This document shows positions 34,602-43,127 of a DNA stretch of 64,000 nt, piece by piece. Source of the stretch: Pseudomonadota bacterium. Its GTDB lineage: Bacteria; Pseudomonadota; Gammaproteobacteria; Burkholderiales; Casimicrobiaceae. The stretch is from assembly GCA_018241765.1 (NCBI GenBank), contig JAFEDD010000006.1:1-64000 (forward strand), read 5' to 3'. The notes beneath the pieces are model-generated. The model had not been told where the DNA came from. It made no database searches and was given only the letters and a program-made list of their open reading frames with translations. Both the position numbers and the translations under genes were made by a program. Each line of letters starts with the position of its first letter. The first letter of the stretch is position 1.

Positions 34602-35243
34602 GTGGAACGCAAGGCGCCGCGGCGCACCAAGGAGCGCATTCTTGAGGTCTCGCTCGCGATGTTCAACGCGATCGGCGAGCCGAACGTCACCACCAACGCG
34701 ATTGCCGACGAGATGAACATCTCGCCGGGGAACCTGTACTACCACTACCGCAGCAAGGACGAGATCGTCACCAAGATCTTCGCGCAGTTCGAACGCGAAC
34801 TCGACGAGCTGTTTGCGATGGGCAAGGACCGTCCGGCGAACGTCGAGGACACGTGGTTCTGGCTGCACCTGCTGTTCGAAAAAATCTGGAAATACCGCTT
34901 CATCTACCGCGATCTGAACGACCTCTTGTCGAAGAACCGCATCATCGAGACGCATTTCAAGACCATCCTGCAGAACGCGCAGAAGAACAGCGAGCGGCTG
35001 ATGGGCGAGATGCGCTCGATCCAGCAGTTGCAGGCGAGCGACGGTGAAATCCGTGCGGTGGCGACCAACCTCGTCATGCTGGCGACGTACTGGCATTCGT
35101 ATTCCTACGTGATGAACCCGCGCAAGATGGACGAAGCGCAGGCCATCAGCCACGGCGTGTTTCAGGTCATGGTGCTTCTCGCGCCGTACCTGCAGGGTGA
35201 TGCGCGCCTGCTGTTTGAAAAGCTTGCAGCGGAGTATCGGTAA
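34602..35243 (+). CDS. TetR/AcrR-family transcriptional regulator
   Basis: Repressor of 213 residues. The N-terminal helix-turn-helix (about 8-52) has TKERILEVSLAMFNAIGEPN and MNISPGNLYYHYRSKDEIV. A mostly helical ligand domain follows, with aromatic residues in DTWFWLHLLFEKIWKYRFIY suggesting a hydrophobic ligand. The start is GTG at 34602, with GGAGGA 8 bases upstream; no ATG in this frame has a comparable site. Given patatin, phasin and fatty acyl-CoA reductase nearby, an acyl-lipid or acyl-CoA signal is a reasonable guess but unproven. Confidence 0.87.
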   Translation: MERKAPRRTKERILEVSLAMFNAIGEPNVTTNAIADEMNISPGNLYYHYRSKDEIVTKIFAQFERELDELFAMGKDRPANVEDTWFWLHLLFEKIWKYRFIYRDLNDLLSKNRIIETHFKTILQNAQKNSERLMGEMRSIQQLQASDGEIRAVATNLVMLATYWHSYSYVMNPRKMDEAQAISHGVFQVMVLLAPYLQGDARLLFEKLAAEYR

Positions 35244-35246
35244 TCC

Positions 35247-35312
35247 GTGAGCCGTGACGAGTGAGCCGCAGGGGGCGTCTGAAGCGTTCACTGCTCACTC
35301 TTGACTGCTCAC
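35247..35312. repeat. Heptamer-type inverted repeat (GTGAGC ... GCTCAC)
   Basis: Two 20-base arms (35247-35266 and 35293-35312) each contain GTGAGC and AGTGAGC motifs and are complementary except for a few central positions, with a 26-base loop. It lies directly after the TetR stop and before the next gene. Similar GTGA(A/G)C-type short repeats occur between genes in several proteobacteria. Confidence 0.6.
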
Positions 35313-35330
35313 TACCCACGGAGTTTGATC

Positions 35331-36116
35331 ATGGCAACCAAAAAAGGCGGCTGGGCCGCATTTCCGCACGACAACAGCGCGTTTCTCTACGACGGCGCGG
35401 CGCTGAAGAAAAACTGGGCGCGTCTGCACAAGGGCGACGCCGAACCCTTCCCGGCCAGCGCCGAGGTGCAAGAAGCCTGGCGCCTCTACCACGCGGGCGA
35501 TTTTCAGGGCGCCTTCGAGGCCGGGCTTGCCGCCGGTCTGGATGGCTACAACGTGGCCAACAAGGCCGCCTGCATCTACAACAACTATCTCGAAGCGAGC
35601 GACGCCAAGCAGCAGAAGGCGTATGAAGAGATCGCCGCCCGCTGCGAAGAGCTGCAAGCCGCGCAGAAGAAGAACGCCAACGCCTACTACCTCGCCGCCT
35701 ACGCGCTCGGTCGCTACGGGCAACTGATCGGCGTCGCCAAGGCGCTGACGCAGGGCATCGGCGGCCGTGTTCGAAGCGCACTCGATACCGCCATCAAGTT
35801 TGAGCCGAAGCACGCCGACGCCCACATCGCGCTCGGCACCTTTCACGCCGAGGTGATCGAAAAAGTGGGCAGCATGATCGGCAAGATGACCTACGGCGCG
35901 AGCAAGGAAAGCGCCGTCGAGAACTACGAAAAGGCACTCAAGTTGAACCCCGACTCCGCCATCGCCCGCACCGAGATGGCCGACGGGCTCTACAAGCTCT
36001 TTGGCGACAAAAAGCTGAAGGACGTCGAGAAACTCTACGCCGAGGCGGCCGCTTGTGAGCCGAAGGACGCGATGGAGTGCCTCGACGTGGAGGCCGCCAA
36101 GGCCGAGATGGAGTAG
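35331..36116 (+). CDS. TPR-like hypothetical protein
   Basis: Soluble protein of 261 residues. It begins MATKKGGWAAFPHDNSAFLY and then consists of helical pairs. At least two read as tetratricopeptide repeats, for example AVENYEKALKLNPDSAIART (about residues 194-213) and SALDTAIKFEPKHADAHIAL. I know of no assigned function. The ATG at 35331 follows ACGGAG. It has no signal peptide, so a cytoplasmic scaffold role is likely. It is separated from the TetR gene only by the heptamer repeat and converges with ubiJ. Confidence 0.7.
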   Translation: MATKKGGWAAFPHDNSAFLYDGAALKKNWARLHKGDAEPFPASAEVQEAWRLYHAGDFQGAFEAGLAAGLDGYNVANKAACIYNNYLEASDAKQQKAYEEIAARCEELQAAQKKNANAYYLAAYALGRYGQLIGVAKALTQGIGGRVRSALDTAIKFEPKHADAHIALGTFHAEVIEKVGSMIGKMTYGASKESAVENYEKALKLNPDSAIARTEMADGLYKLFGDKKLKDVEKLYAEAAACEPKDAMECLDVEAAKAEME

Positions 36117-36127
36117 ACGCGCCGCGC

Positions 36128-36706
36128 TCAGCCAAGCCGCGCGATGCGCGCGGCGAGCCGATCGAGATCGATGCGTGCGCGCTGCACGTCGCTGCCGAAG
36201 CGCTCGATGTCCTGCGCGCTCACCACCAACTGCGCTTCATCGTGCAGATAGCGCTTGCCCGCCGCGTCGAGGCTCTGCTGCGCGTTGTCGCCGAGCGATT
36301 TCAGCGCCCGCACGAAACGCACCGCTTCGTGCGCGAGGATCGGGCCGACCAGCCGCTCGAGTTCCGCTTCGGCCCCGAGCGGGAGCGATGACAGCGCCTT
36401 CGAGACGTCCTGCAGCAGCGCGGCCTTGCCCGACACCTTTGCGCTGCGCAGCGCGGCCTCGCGCCCCTGCGCGAAGAGCGGCAGCGACGCCAGCGCGAAA
36501 TCCACGCAGACCGAGGCATCGCTCGCATCGAGGTCGCGTGCGGCGGCGACGAAGTCACCCGCAGGCGTCACCTGCAACGCGGTGACGAACGGCGGCATGC
36601 GCACGAGCAGCGTCTCGTTGGCGTGAGCGGAAAGCAGTTTGCGCGCGGCGTCATCATGCGAGAGCAGACGAGACAACGCGCTGGCGATCAGAGAGGCGGG
36701 CAGCAT
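36128..36706 (-). CDS. ubiJ: Ubiquinone biosynthesis accessory factor UbiJ (SCP2 domain)
   Basis: Protein of 192 residues with an SCP2-like N-terminal half (about 15-115, including FVTALQVTPAGDFVAA) and a C-terminal helical part ending in an arginine-rich coiled coil. UbiJ binds isoprenoid intermediates and helps hold the Ubi hydroxylase/methylase complex. Identification rests on the fold plus its position two genes after ubiE on the same strand. It ends 12 bases from the convergent TPR gene. ubiB, which often follows, is absent here. Confidence 0.78.
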   Translation of the reverse strand: MLPASLIASALSRLLSHDDAARKLLSAHANETLLVRMPPFVTALQVTPAGDFVAAARDLDASDASVCVDFALASLPLFAQGREAALRSAKVSGKAALLQDVSKALSSLPLGAEAELERLVGPILAHEAVRFVRALKSLGDNAQQSLDAAGKRYLHDEAQLVVSAQDIERFGSDVQRARIDLDRLAARIARLG

Positions 36707-36745
36707 GGCGCTATTGTCGCAAACCCCCGCCCGCGCACCAACAAA

Positions 36746-36767
36746 AAGCCGACCCGAAGGTCGGCTT
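36746..36767 (-). terminator. Terminator after the Tim44-like gene
   Basis: A 9-bp stem AAGCCGACC/GGTCGGCTT with CGAA tetraloop and A-run lies between the Tim44-like and ubiJ genes. Its core is identical to the terminator at 29570. Read on the minus strand it would end the Tim44-like transcript, leaving ubiJ with its own promoter or read-through. Confidence 0.75.
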
Positions 36768-36785
36768 GCATGGGCGGTGGGCGCC

Positions 36786-37697
36786 TCAGCCCTGCTGGAT
36801 GCCCGCGACCAGCCAGCCGCGGCTGCCGTCGAGCGGCTTGTTCAGGTTCCAGATTTCGCGGAACGGCGAGGCCATGACCTTGCCGTCTTCGCGCAGGTTG
36901 CCGCGGAATTCGACGCTGGCCCAGTAGAGGTTGCGCTCGGTCTCGATGCCGAGCAGCTCCGCGTGCAGATCGTCGACTTCGGTGGCGTCCTTGTTGCCGC
37001 CGATGACCTCCTTGGCGATCTCGTTGTAGAGCTCGTCGGTGACGAAATGGCGCACGGCGTCGAGATCACCGCGATCGTTCGCGCCCTGCAGCGTGATGAA
37101 CTGCTTCTTCGCGTTGTTTTCGAACCCCGCCTTGTCGAAGTCGGACGGAATGCCAAAGCCACCGCCGAGGCCGCTGGCCATGACCGGCGCTTGCGTGCTG
37201 CCCATCGGCGCGCCGGCAAATGCCATCGGCTCGGCGCTCGGGTTGCGCGATGCGGTGCCCGTGCTGGTCGCACCCGTGGCACTCGCGAGCGGTGCGCCGC
37301 GTCGCGCCGCGCTGCGGGCAAACATGACCAGCGCCATGATGCCGAGGCCCACGATCAGCAAGAGGCCGAGGAAGCCGCCCGCGCCTAGCTGCGAGAAGAG
37401 GTAGCCCAGACCGAGCCCGGCCGCGATGCCGGCGAGCGGGCCGGCCCACTTGCCGAGGCCGCTCTTGGCGGCGGCGCCCGCCGCAGCCGGGGCCGCGGCG
37501 CCCGCGGCTGGCGCCGTGCTGCCGGCGGCCGGGGCGGTCGATGGGGGTGTCGCGGGCGGCGCCTTGGCGGCCTGCGCCGGGGCGCTGCGTTGCGCGCCGA
37601 AGGACTTGCCGCCGCCGAAGCGCTTGGCGTCGACGGGGGCGCTGCCGAGCGCGAGCGCGGCGGCGGTCACGACGGCGATGAGAGCAAATTTCTGCAC
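36786..37697 (-). CDS. Tim44-like domain membrane protein
   Basis: Protein of 303 residues. A signal or anchor helix (about 1-22) leads to an alanine/proline-rich linker and a membrane segment near 110-140 (GYLFSQLGAGGFLGLLLIVG). The C-terminal Tim44-like domain (about 190-300) includes AKKQFITLQGANDRGDLDAV. In bacteria this family is linked to membrane-protein handling, but the role is unclear. The start is GTG at 37697, preceded by AGGAGA. It lies between ubiE and ubiJ, a conserved betaproteobacterial arrangement. Confidence 0.85.
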   Translation of the reverse strand: MQKFALIAVVTAAALALGSAPVDAKRFGGGKSFGAQRSAPAQAAKAPPATPPSTAPAAGSTAPAAGAAAPAAAGAAAKSGLGKWAGPLAGIAAGLGLGYLFSQLGAGGFLGLLLIVGLGIMALVMFARSAARRGAPLASATGATSTGTASRNPSAEPMAFAGAPMGSTQAPVMASGLGGGFGIPSDFDKAGFENNAKKQFITLQGANDRGDLDAVRHFVTDELYNEIAKEVIGGNKDATEVDDLHAELLGIETERNLYWASVEFRGNLREDGKVMASPFREIWNLNKPLDGSRGWLVAGIQQG

Positions 37698-37777
37698 AAA
37701 GTCTCCTGTAGGAAAAAGGAAGGCTCGAGCCCGCAATATGGGGCATCGAGTGCGTCTCGGCAAGGGGGCGAGTTCGG

Positions 37778-38545
37778 TCACGCCATGCGGTAACCGCGAT
37801 GGACGGCGACGATGCCTCCGGTCAGGTTGAACCATTCGACGCGACGCAAACCCGCCGCCTCGAACATCGCTTTCAGCTCTTCCTGAGCCGGATGCATGCG
37901 GATGCTCTCGGCAAGGTATTGATAACTCTCGGCGTCACCGGCGATGGCGGCGCCGAGCTTCGGCAGGACGTTGAACGAATACCAGTCGTAGGGGGCGCGC
38001 AGCGGTGCCACCGGACGCGAGAACTCGAGCACCAGCGCGCGGCCGCCGGGCTTCAACACGCGGTGCATCTCGGCGAGCGCGCGATCCTTGTGGGTGACGT
38101 TGCGCAGCCCGAAGGCGATGGTCACGGCGTCGAAGCTGCGATCGGCAAAGGGCAGGCATTCGGCATTGCACTGCGTGCTCGGCGCGACGACGCCCTGATC
38201 GAGCAGATGGTCGCGCCCGACCTGGAGCATGGCGGCATTGATGTCGGTGTGCAGCACCAGGCCGTCGCTGCCGACGCGCCGGCTCATCAGGCGAATCAGG
38301 TCGCCGGTGCCGCTGGCGAGGTCGAGCACGCGCTCGCCGGGGCGCAGGTTCAGTTGCCCGACGGCAAAGCGCTTCCAGAGGCGATGTAGCCCGCCCGACA
38401 TCGCGTCGTTCATGACGTCGTAGCTTTTGGCGACGGAATCGAAGACCGCGCGCACGCGGTGCTCCTTCTCGCCCTCGGCCACGGTCTGGTAGCCGAAGTG
38501 CGTGGTGCCGGCGCTGAATTCGTTCTCGGGGTGGGTATCAGTCAC
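37778..38545 (-). CDS. ubiE: Ubiquinone/menaquinone C-methyltransferase UbiE
   Basis: SAM-dependent methyltransferase of 255 residues that C-methylates 2-polyprenyl-benzoquinol intermediates. SAM motif I is LDLASGTGD at 74-82. UbiE signatures [17 protein letters not shown] and [15 protein letters not shown] are present. Start is GTG at 38545 with CAGGAGCGA upstream, overlapping the DUF971 gene by 8 bases. The pair is translated together. The C-terminus ends [11 protein letters not shown], as usual for the family. Confidence 0.96.
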   Translation of the reverse strand: MTDTHPENEFSAGTTHFGYQTVAEGEKEHRVRAVFDSVAKSYDVMNDAMSGGLHRLWKRFAVGQLNLRPGERVLDLASGTGDLIRLMSRRVGSDGLVLHTDINAAMLQVGRDHLLDQGVVAPSTQCNAECLPFADRSFDAVTIAFGLRNVTHKDRALAEMHRVLKPGGRALVLEFSRPVAPLRAPYDWYSFNVLPKLGAAIAGDAESYQYLAESIRMHPAQEELKAMFEAAGLRRVEWFNLTGGIVAVHRGYRMA

Positions 38546-38918
38546 GGCTCGCTCCTGCCTGTTCGAGCCGCGCGAGGTAGTCGCGCCACAGTGCGTCGTG
38601 CTGCTCACACAGCTCGCGCAGATAGGGCCATGCGAAGATGCCCGAGTTGTGGCCATCGCTGAACGTCGGTTGCAGCGCGTACATGCCGACCGGCTCCAGC
38701 GCGACGATGTCGACACCGCGCTTGCCGACCTGCAACGTCTCTTGCCCTCGCCCGTGGCCGCGCACTTCGGCGGAGGGCGAATGCACGCGCAGGAATTCGA
38801 AGCTCAGATCGTAGCGGCGCTCGCCGCCCGGTTCGGCATAGGTGAGCGCGAGCACGCGCGCCTTGCGGTCGAGCGTGATGTCGGTGGGAATCTGGGGGGC
38901 GGGTTCGGGCCCGGGCAT
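38538..38918 (-). CDS. DUF971 (gamma-butyrobetaine hydroxylase N-terminal-like) protein
   Basis: Protein of 126 residues. A DUF971 domain covers about 15-105, with [39 protein letters not shown] and [10 protein letters not shown]. Plant and bacterial members are implicated in Fe-S cluster handling; the bacterial role is not settled. It overlaps the ubiE start by 8 bases, the standard order in betaproteobacteria. The ATG at 38918 begins a short proline-rich leader before the domain. Confidence 0.87.
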   Translation of the reverse strand: MPGPEPAPQIPTDITLDRKARVLALTYAEPGGERRYDLSFEFLRVHSPSAEVRGHGRGQETLQVGKRGVDIVALEPVGMYALQPTFSDGHNSGIFAWPYLRELCEQHDALWRDYLARLEQAGASRD

Positions 38919-38949
38919 GGGCGAAGTCCTCGCGTGGCATCGATGGCCG

Positions 38950-39858
38950 CTATTGTCGCAGAGCGTCATCGTCCCCACGCGGCGTCGGTCTTTTCTCGGG
39001 CCACGTCGCGAGCACGACGCCGCCGAGCGCGAAGGCGAAGGCGATCAGGTGCGTGGTGCTGAAGCGCTCGCCGAGAAAGACGACGCCGACGGCGGCCGAG
39101 GTCAGCGGCAGGAACACCGTGAAGATGCCCGCCTTCGCGGCCGGCACCGTGCGCAGTCCGGTCATCCACAGCCACACCGTCCACATGCTGGCGGCGAGCG
39201 CGTAGAGCACGAGCGCGCCCCACCAGAGCGGCTCGACGGCGCCGAAATCGAAGCTCCGCGCGCTCCATAGCCCGAACGGCGTGACCAGCACGAGCCCCCA
39301 GAGGTTGACCAGCGCGCTGATGCGGCGCGGCGAGAGCCTGCCGGTCAGCCGCTTGCCGATGACCACATAGCTCGCCTCGCAGAACACGGCGCCGAGCAGC
39401 AGCAGCACGCCGAGCGTGGAGGTGCCGCCGCCGCTGCCGTCGCTGCGGGTGACGGCGAGCGTGGCGACGCCGGTGACGGCGAGCGCGATGGCGGTGAGTG
39501 TCCGCGCGGCCAGCCGCTCGCGCAGGAAGAGGCGCGAGAGCAGCGCCACCGCCGCCGGAATGCCGGCCATGATGACGCCGGCGGCGATTGCGGTCGCCTC
39601 GCGCATGCCGTAGAGCATGCAGATCGAGAACAGGAAGTTGCCGAGGAAGGACTCGAGGAACACCAGCCAGCGCGCGTGGCCGTCGAGCGGCGCGGCGTCG
39701 GGCTCGCGCCGCAGCCAGTGCGCCATGGCGACGGCGGCGATGGCAAAGCGCAGCCACGCCAGCACGAACACCGGGAAGGCGAGCACCAGCACGCGCGAGA
39801 AGCCGACGTAGGCGCCGACGATCATCATCGCCGCCGCGAGGCAGAGGTAGGCGAGCAT
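38950..39858 (-). CDS. EamA/DMT-superfamily transporter
   Basis: Integral membrane protein of 302 residues with about ten predicted helices in two EamA halves (1-140 and 150-295). Typical stretches are ATAIAAGVIMAGIPAAVALLS and AKAGIFTVFLPLTSAAVGVVFLGE. The superfamily exports amino acids, nucleotide derivatives and other metabolites; substrate is unknown. It lies 31 bases upstream of the DUF971 gene on the same strand, so cotranscription is possible but its relevance to quinone synthesis is doubtful. Confidence 0.88.
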   Translation of the reverse strand: MLAYLCLAAAMMIVGAYVGFSRVLVLAFPVFVLAWLRFAIAAVAMAHWLRREPDAAPLDGHARWLVFLESFLGNFLFSICMLYGMREATAIAAGVIMAGIPAAVALLSRLFLRERLAARTLTAIALAVTGVATLAVTRSDGSGGGTSTLGVLLLLGAVFCEASYVVIGKRLTGRLSPRRISALVNLWGLVLVTPFGLWSARSFDFGAVEPLWWGALVLYALAASMWTVWLWMTGLRTVPAAKAGIFTVFLPLTSAAVGVVFLGERFSTTHLIAFAFALGGVVLATWPEKRPTPRGDDDALRQ

Positions 39859-39903
39859 GGGGCGAGGGGAGGCAGAGCCGGTGCGGGCGGGCAGTGGTAG
39901 GGG

Positions 39904-40026
39904 CTATGGCTTTTGGCGGAAAAGCGCATCCATGACGGGCTTGGAGCGCGTTTTTGCCAAAAATCGACTATCTGGCAAATCGCGCCGCAAGCCCGTTGTG
40001 GACGTCACTTCGGCCCGAAGCTGCTT
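39904..40026. repeat. Palindromic intergenic repeat, copy C
   Basis: A 123-bp copy between the EamA start and the pilU stop, 36 bases past pilU. The left arm contains GCGCATCCATGACGGGCTTG and the right arm CAAGCCCGTTGTGGACGTCA. The centre has AAATCGACTA. Outer ends are more diverged than in copies A, B or D. Confidence 0.85.
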
Positions 40027-40062
40027 CCGGTGGGCGGGGCGTTTGGCGTTTCGTTTGGCGCG

Positions 40063-41202
40063 TTATTTGACGATGTCGAGGTGTTCGAGCCCGGCGAGCA
40101 TGTTGCGGCCCTTCGACTCGTGTCCTTCGAGCTTGATGCGCAGGCGCAGGTCGTTGACGCTGTCGGCGTTGCGCAGCGCGTCCTCGTAGCTGATGAGGCC
40201 CGCCTCGTGCAGCTGGAACAGCGACTGGTCGAAGGTGTGCATGCCGAGTTCGTTGGACTTCTTCATGATCTCCTTGATCTCGGTCACTTCGCCCTTGAAG
40301 ATGAGATCGGCGATCAGCGGCGAGTTCAACAGCACTTCGGTCGCCGGCACGCGGCCTTTGCCGTCGCGTCGCGCGATCAGCCGTTGCGAGACGAACGAGC
40401 GCAGGTTCAGCGACAGATCCATCAGCAACTGCTGGCGTCGCTCCTCGGGGAAGAAGTTGATGATGCGATCGAGCGCCTGGTTGGTGTTGTTCGCGTGCAG
40501 CGTGGCGAGGCACAGGTGCCCCGTCTCGGCGAAGGCGATGGCGTGATCCATCGTCTCGCGCTCGCGGATCTCGCCGATCAGGATCACGTCGGGCGCCTGG
40601 CGCAGCGTGTTCTTCAGCGCCACCGCCCAGCTGTCGGTGTCGGTGCCGATCTCGCGCTGGGTGACGATGCAGTTGCGGTGCTCGTGCACGAACTCGATCG
40701 GGTCTTCGATGGTGATGATGTGGCCGCGCGAATTGCGGTTGCGGTGATCGAGCATCGAGGCCATCGAGGTCGTCTTGCCGCTGCCCGTGGCCCCGACGAA
40801 GATGACCAGCCCGCGCTTGGCCATGATGACGTCGCGCAGGATTGGCGGCAGCATCAATTCCTCGAAGCGCGGAATGGTCGTGTTGATGGTACGGACGACG
40901 AGGCCGACCTGGTTTTGCTGCATGAACGCGCTGCAGCGAAAGCGGCCGGTGCCGGCCGGGCTGATGGCGAAGTTGCACTCGCTGCTGCGCTCGAACTCGG
41001 CGGCCTGCTTGTCGTTCATGATCGAGCGCGCCAGCGTCAGCGTGTGCAGCGCCGTCAGCGGCGTCTTCGATACCGGCTGGATTTCGCCGTCGATCTTCAG
41101 CGCGGGCGGGAATCCGGCCGTCAGAAAGAGGTCGGAAGCCTTCTTCTGCACCATCATCGTCAACAGCGAATTCATGAAGGTGGTGGCTTGCTCGCGTTCC
41201 AT
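40063..41202 (-). CDS. pilU: Type IV pilus retraction ATPase PilU
   Basis: PilT/PilU-family secretion ATPase of 379 residues. An N-terminal PAS-like domain precedes the RecA-like core with Walker A GATGSGKTT at 137-145. An Asp box (IITIEDPIEFVHEH), Walker B (DVILIGEIRERETM) and His box (CLATLHANNTNQ) follow. The length and C-terminal extension, and its place just downstream of pilT, identify PilU, which assists PilT-driven pilus retraction. It is separated from pilT by 33 bases and is cotranscribed. Confidence 0.94.
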   Translation of the reverse strand: MEREQATTFMNSLLTMMVQKKASDLFLTAGFPPALKIDGEIQPVSKTPLTALHTLTLARSIMNDKQAAEFERSSECNFAISPAGTGRFRCSAFMQQNQVGLVVRTINTTIPRFEELMLPPILRDVIMAKRGLVIFVGATGSGKTTSMASMLDHRNRNSRGHIITIEDPIEFVHEHRNCIVTQREIGTDTDSWAVALKNTLRQAPDVILIGEIRERETMDHAIAFAETGHLCLATLHANNTNQALDRIINFFPEERRQQLLMDLSLNLRSFVSQRLIARRDGKGRVPATEVLLNSPLIADLIFKGEVTEIKEIMKKSNELGMHTFDQSLFQLHEAGLISYEDALRNADSVNDLRLRIKLEGHESKGRNMLAGLEHLDIVK

Positions 41203-41235
41203 GGTGACTTCCTTCGTTGGGCTTGCGACGTTGGG

Positions 41236-42276
41236 TCAGGCGAACATTTCGCCCTGGCGGGCGCTCAGGCGCGCCTCGGCCGGCGAGATCAGGTTGCGGC
41301 GCACCAGTTCCTGCAGGCACTGGTCGAGCGTCTGCATGCCCTGGCCGAGACTGGTCTGGATCACCGAGTACATCTGGGCGATCTTGTTCTCGCGAATGAG
41401 GTTGCGGATGGCCGGCGTGCCGATCATGATCTCGTGCGCGGCGATGCGGCCCGAGCCGTCCTTGCGCTTGAGCAGCGATTGCGAGATCACGGCGACCAGG
41501 GATTCGGAGAGCATCGAGCGCGTCATGTCCTTCTCGGCGGCGGGAAACACGTCGACGATGCGGTCGATGGTCTTGGCCGCCGACGAGGTGTGCAGCGTGC
41601 CGAACACGAGGTGGCCGGTCTCGGCGGCGGTCAGCGCGAGGCGGATGGTTTCGAGGTCGCGCATCTCGCCGATCAGGATGATGTCCGGGTCCTCGCGCAG
41701 CGCCGAGCGCAGCGCGTTGGCGAACGACAGCGTCTGCTCCCCGAGTTCGCGCTGGTTGATCAGGCACTTCTTGCTCTCGTGCACGAATTCGATCGGGTCC
41801 TCCACCGTGAGGATGTGCCCCATGATGTTCTCGTTGGCGTGGTTCACCATCGCCGCGAGCGTCGTCGATTTGCCGGAGCCGGTCGGCCCGGTCACCAGCA
41901 CCAGGCCGCGCGGCTTCAGTGCGAGTTCGGCGAAGATCTTCGGCGTGGCCAGATCCTCCAGCGTCAGCACCCGCGATGGAATGGTGCGGAACACGGCGGC
42001 GGCGCCACGGTCCTGGTTGAAGGCGTTGACACGAAAACGCGCGAGGTTGGGAATTTCAAACGAGAAATCGACCTCGAGGTTCTCTTCGTAGACCTTGCGC
42101 TGCGCGTCCGACATGATGTCGTAGACGAGGCTGTGCACATCCTTGTGCTCCATCGACGGCAGGTTGATGCGGCGCATGTCGCCGTGCACGCGCAGCATCG
42201 GCGGCAAACCCGCCGACAGATGCAGGTCCGAGGCCTGGTTCTTGACCGAAAACGCGAGAAGCTCCGCGATATCCAT
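41236..42276 (-). CDS. pilT: Type IV pilus retraction ATPase PilT
   Basis: Twitching-motility ATPase of 346 residues. Walker A is GPTGSGKST at 130-138, and the Asp box ILTVEDPIEFVHESK, Walker B DIILIGEMRDLETI and His box VFGTLHTSSAAKT follow. The AIRNLIRE(N) motif required for retraction is present as TPAIRNLIRENK. Length matches canonical PilT (about 345). It is divergent from yggS-proC, the standard betaproteobacterial arrangement, and no other pil genes lie in the window. Confidence 0.97.
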   Translation of the reverse strand: MDIAELLAFSVKNQASDLHLSAGLPPMLRVHGDMRRINLPSMEHKDVHSLVYDIMSDAQRKVYEENLEVDFSFEIPNLARFRVNAFNQDRGAAAVFRTIPSRVLTLEDLATPKIFAELALKPRGLVLVTGPTGSGKSTTLAAMVNHANENIMGHILTVEDPIEFVHESKKCLINQRELGEQTLSFANALRSALREDPDIILIGEMRDLETIRLALTAAETGHLVFGTLHTSSAAKTIDRIVDVFPAAEKDMTRSMLSESLVAVISQSLLKRKDGSGRIAAHEIMIGTPAIRNLIRENKIAQMYSVIQTSLGQGMQTLDQCLQELVRRNLISPAEARLSARQGEMFA

Positions 42277-42395
42277 CCCTATAATCCTTCGGCTGGCCGC
42301 AGCGTGCGGCCTTCTTGTCTGGCTTGATCGGCCGCGACGCCGGGCGCACGGCTGCGCTGGCTGACTGGGCCTGTGGGGTTCGTGACGTTGGCATT

Positions 42396-43109
42396 ATGAC
42401 TGCAAGCTCCGAGGCTTCGCAAGCGAGCGCGCGTCTGGCCGCCGTTCGCGCCCGCATCGCGCAGGCGGCGCAGAGGGCCGGGCGCGATGCGTCGTCGGTG
42501 GCGCTCCTGGCCGTGGGCAAACTGCAATCGGTGGCCGCGCTGCGCGAGCTCCGCCTCGCCGGGCAGCGCGCCTTCGGCGAAAACTACGTGCAGGAGGCGG
42601 TGGGGAAGATCGCCGCGCTCGGCGATCTCACCGACATCCAATGGCACTTCATCGGCCCGCTGCAAGCGAACAAGACGCGCGAGGTGGCGCGCCACCTGCA
42701 CTGGCTGCATTCGCTCGACCGCCTGAAGATCGCCGAGCGGCTGAGCGCGCAGCGACCGCCGGAGATGCCACCGCTCGAGGTGTGCGTCCAGGTCAACATC
42801 AGCGGCGAGGCGAGCAAGAGCGGCTGCGCGCCCGAGGCCGCACTCGCGCTCGCACGCGCCGTGCATGCGCTGCCGCGTCTGCGGTTGCGCGGCTTCATGG
42901 GCATGCCCGAGCCCGGCATCGGCGCCGAGGCAACGCGCGCGCAGTACGCCGCGCTCGCCGCGCTGATGCAGGCCGCGCAGCGCGAACTGCCGGGGCTCGA
43001 TACGCTCTCGATGGGCATGTCCGATGATCTGGAAATCGCCATCGCCTGCGGCTCGACGATGGTGCGCGTCGGCACGGCGCTGTTCGGGCCGCGTCCGGCG
43101 GCCGGTTGA
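42396..43109 (+). CDS. YggS/PROSC-family pyridoxal phosphate-binding protein
   Basis: PLP homeostasis protein of 237 residues with an alanine-racemase-like TIM barrel. The PLP lysine is K42 in LLAVGKLQ. Family segments FGENYVQEAVGKI, WHFIGPLQANK, HSLDRLKIAERL and MGMSDDLEIAIACGSTMVRVGT are all present. It is not itself an enzyme of known activity but protects the cell from PLP imbalance. The ATG at 42396 gives a short family-like N-terminus; the frame is open further upstream. proC follows after 18 bases. Confidence 0.92.
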   Translation: MTASSEASQASARLAAVRARIAQAAQRAGRDASSVALLAVGKLQSVAALRELRLAGQRAFGENYVQEAVGKIAALGDLTDIQWHFIGPLQANKTREVARHLHWLHSLDRLKIAERLSAQRPPEMPPLEVCVQVNISGEASKSGCAPEAALALARAVHALPRLRLRGFMGMPEPGIGAEATRAQYAALAALMQAAQRELPGLDTLSMGMSDDLEIAIACGSTMVRVGTALFGPRPAAG

Positions 43110-43127
43110 ATCACGCGGAGAGGGAAT

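Noticed and set aside
39913..42327. An 804-codon plus-strand open frame
   Set aside because: It is antisense to pilU and pilT, which carry complete ATPase motifs. Its composition (His, Arg, Val-rich) is that of a mirror frame in high-G+C DNA.
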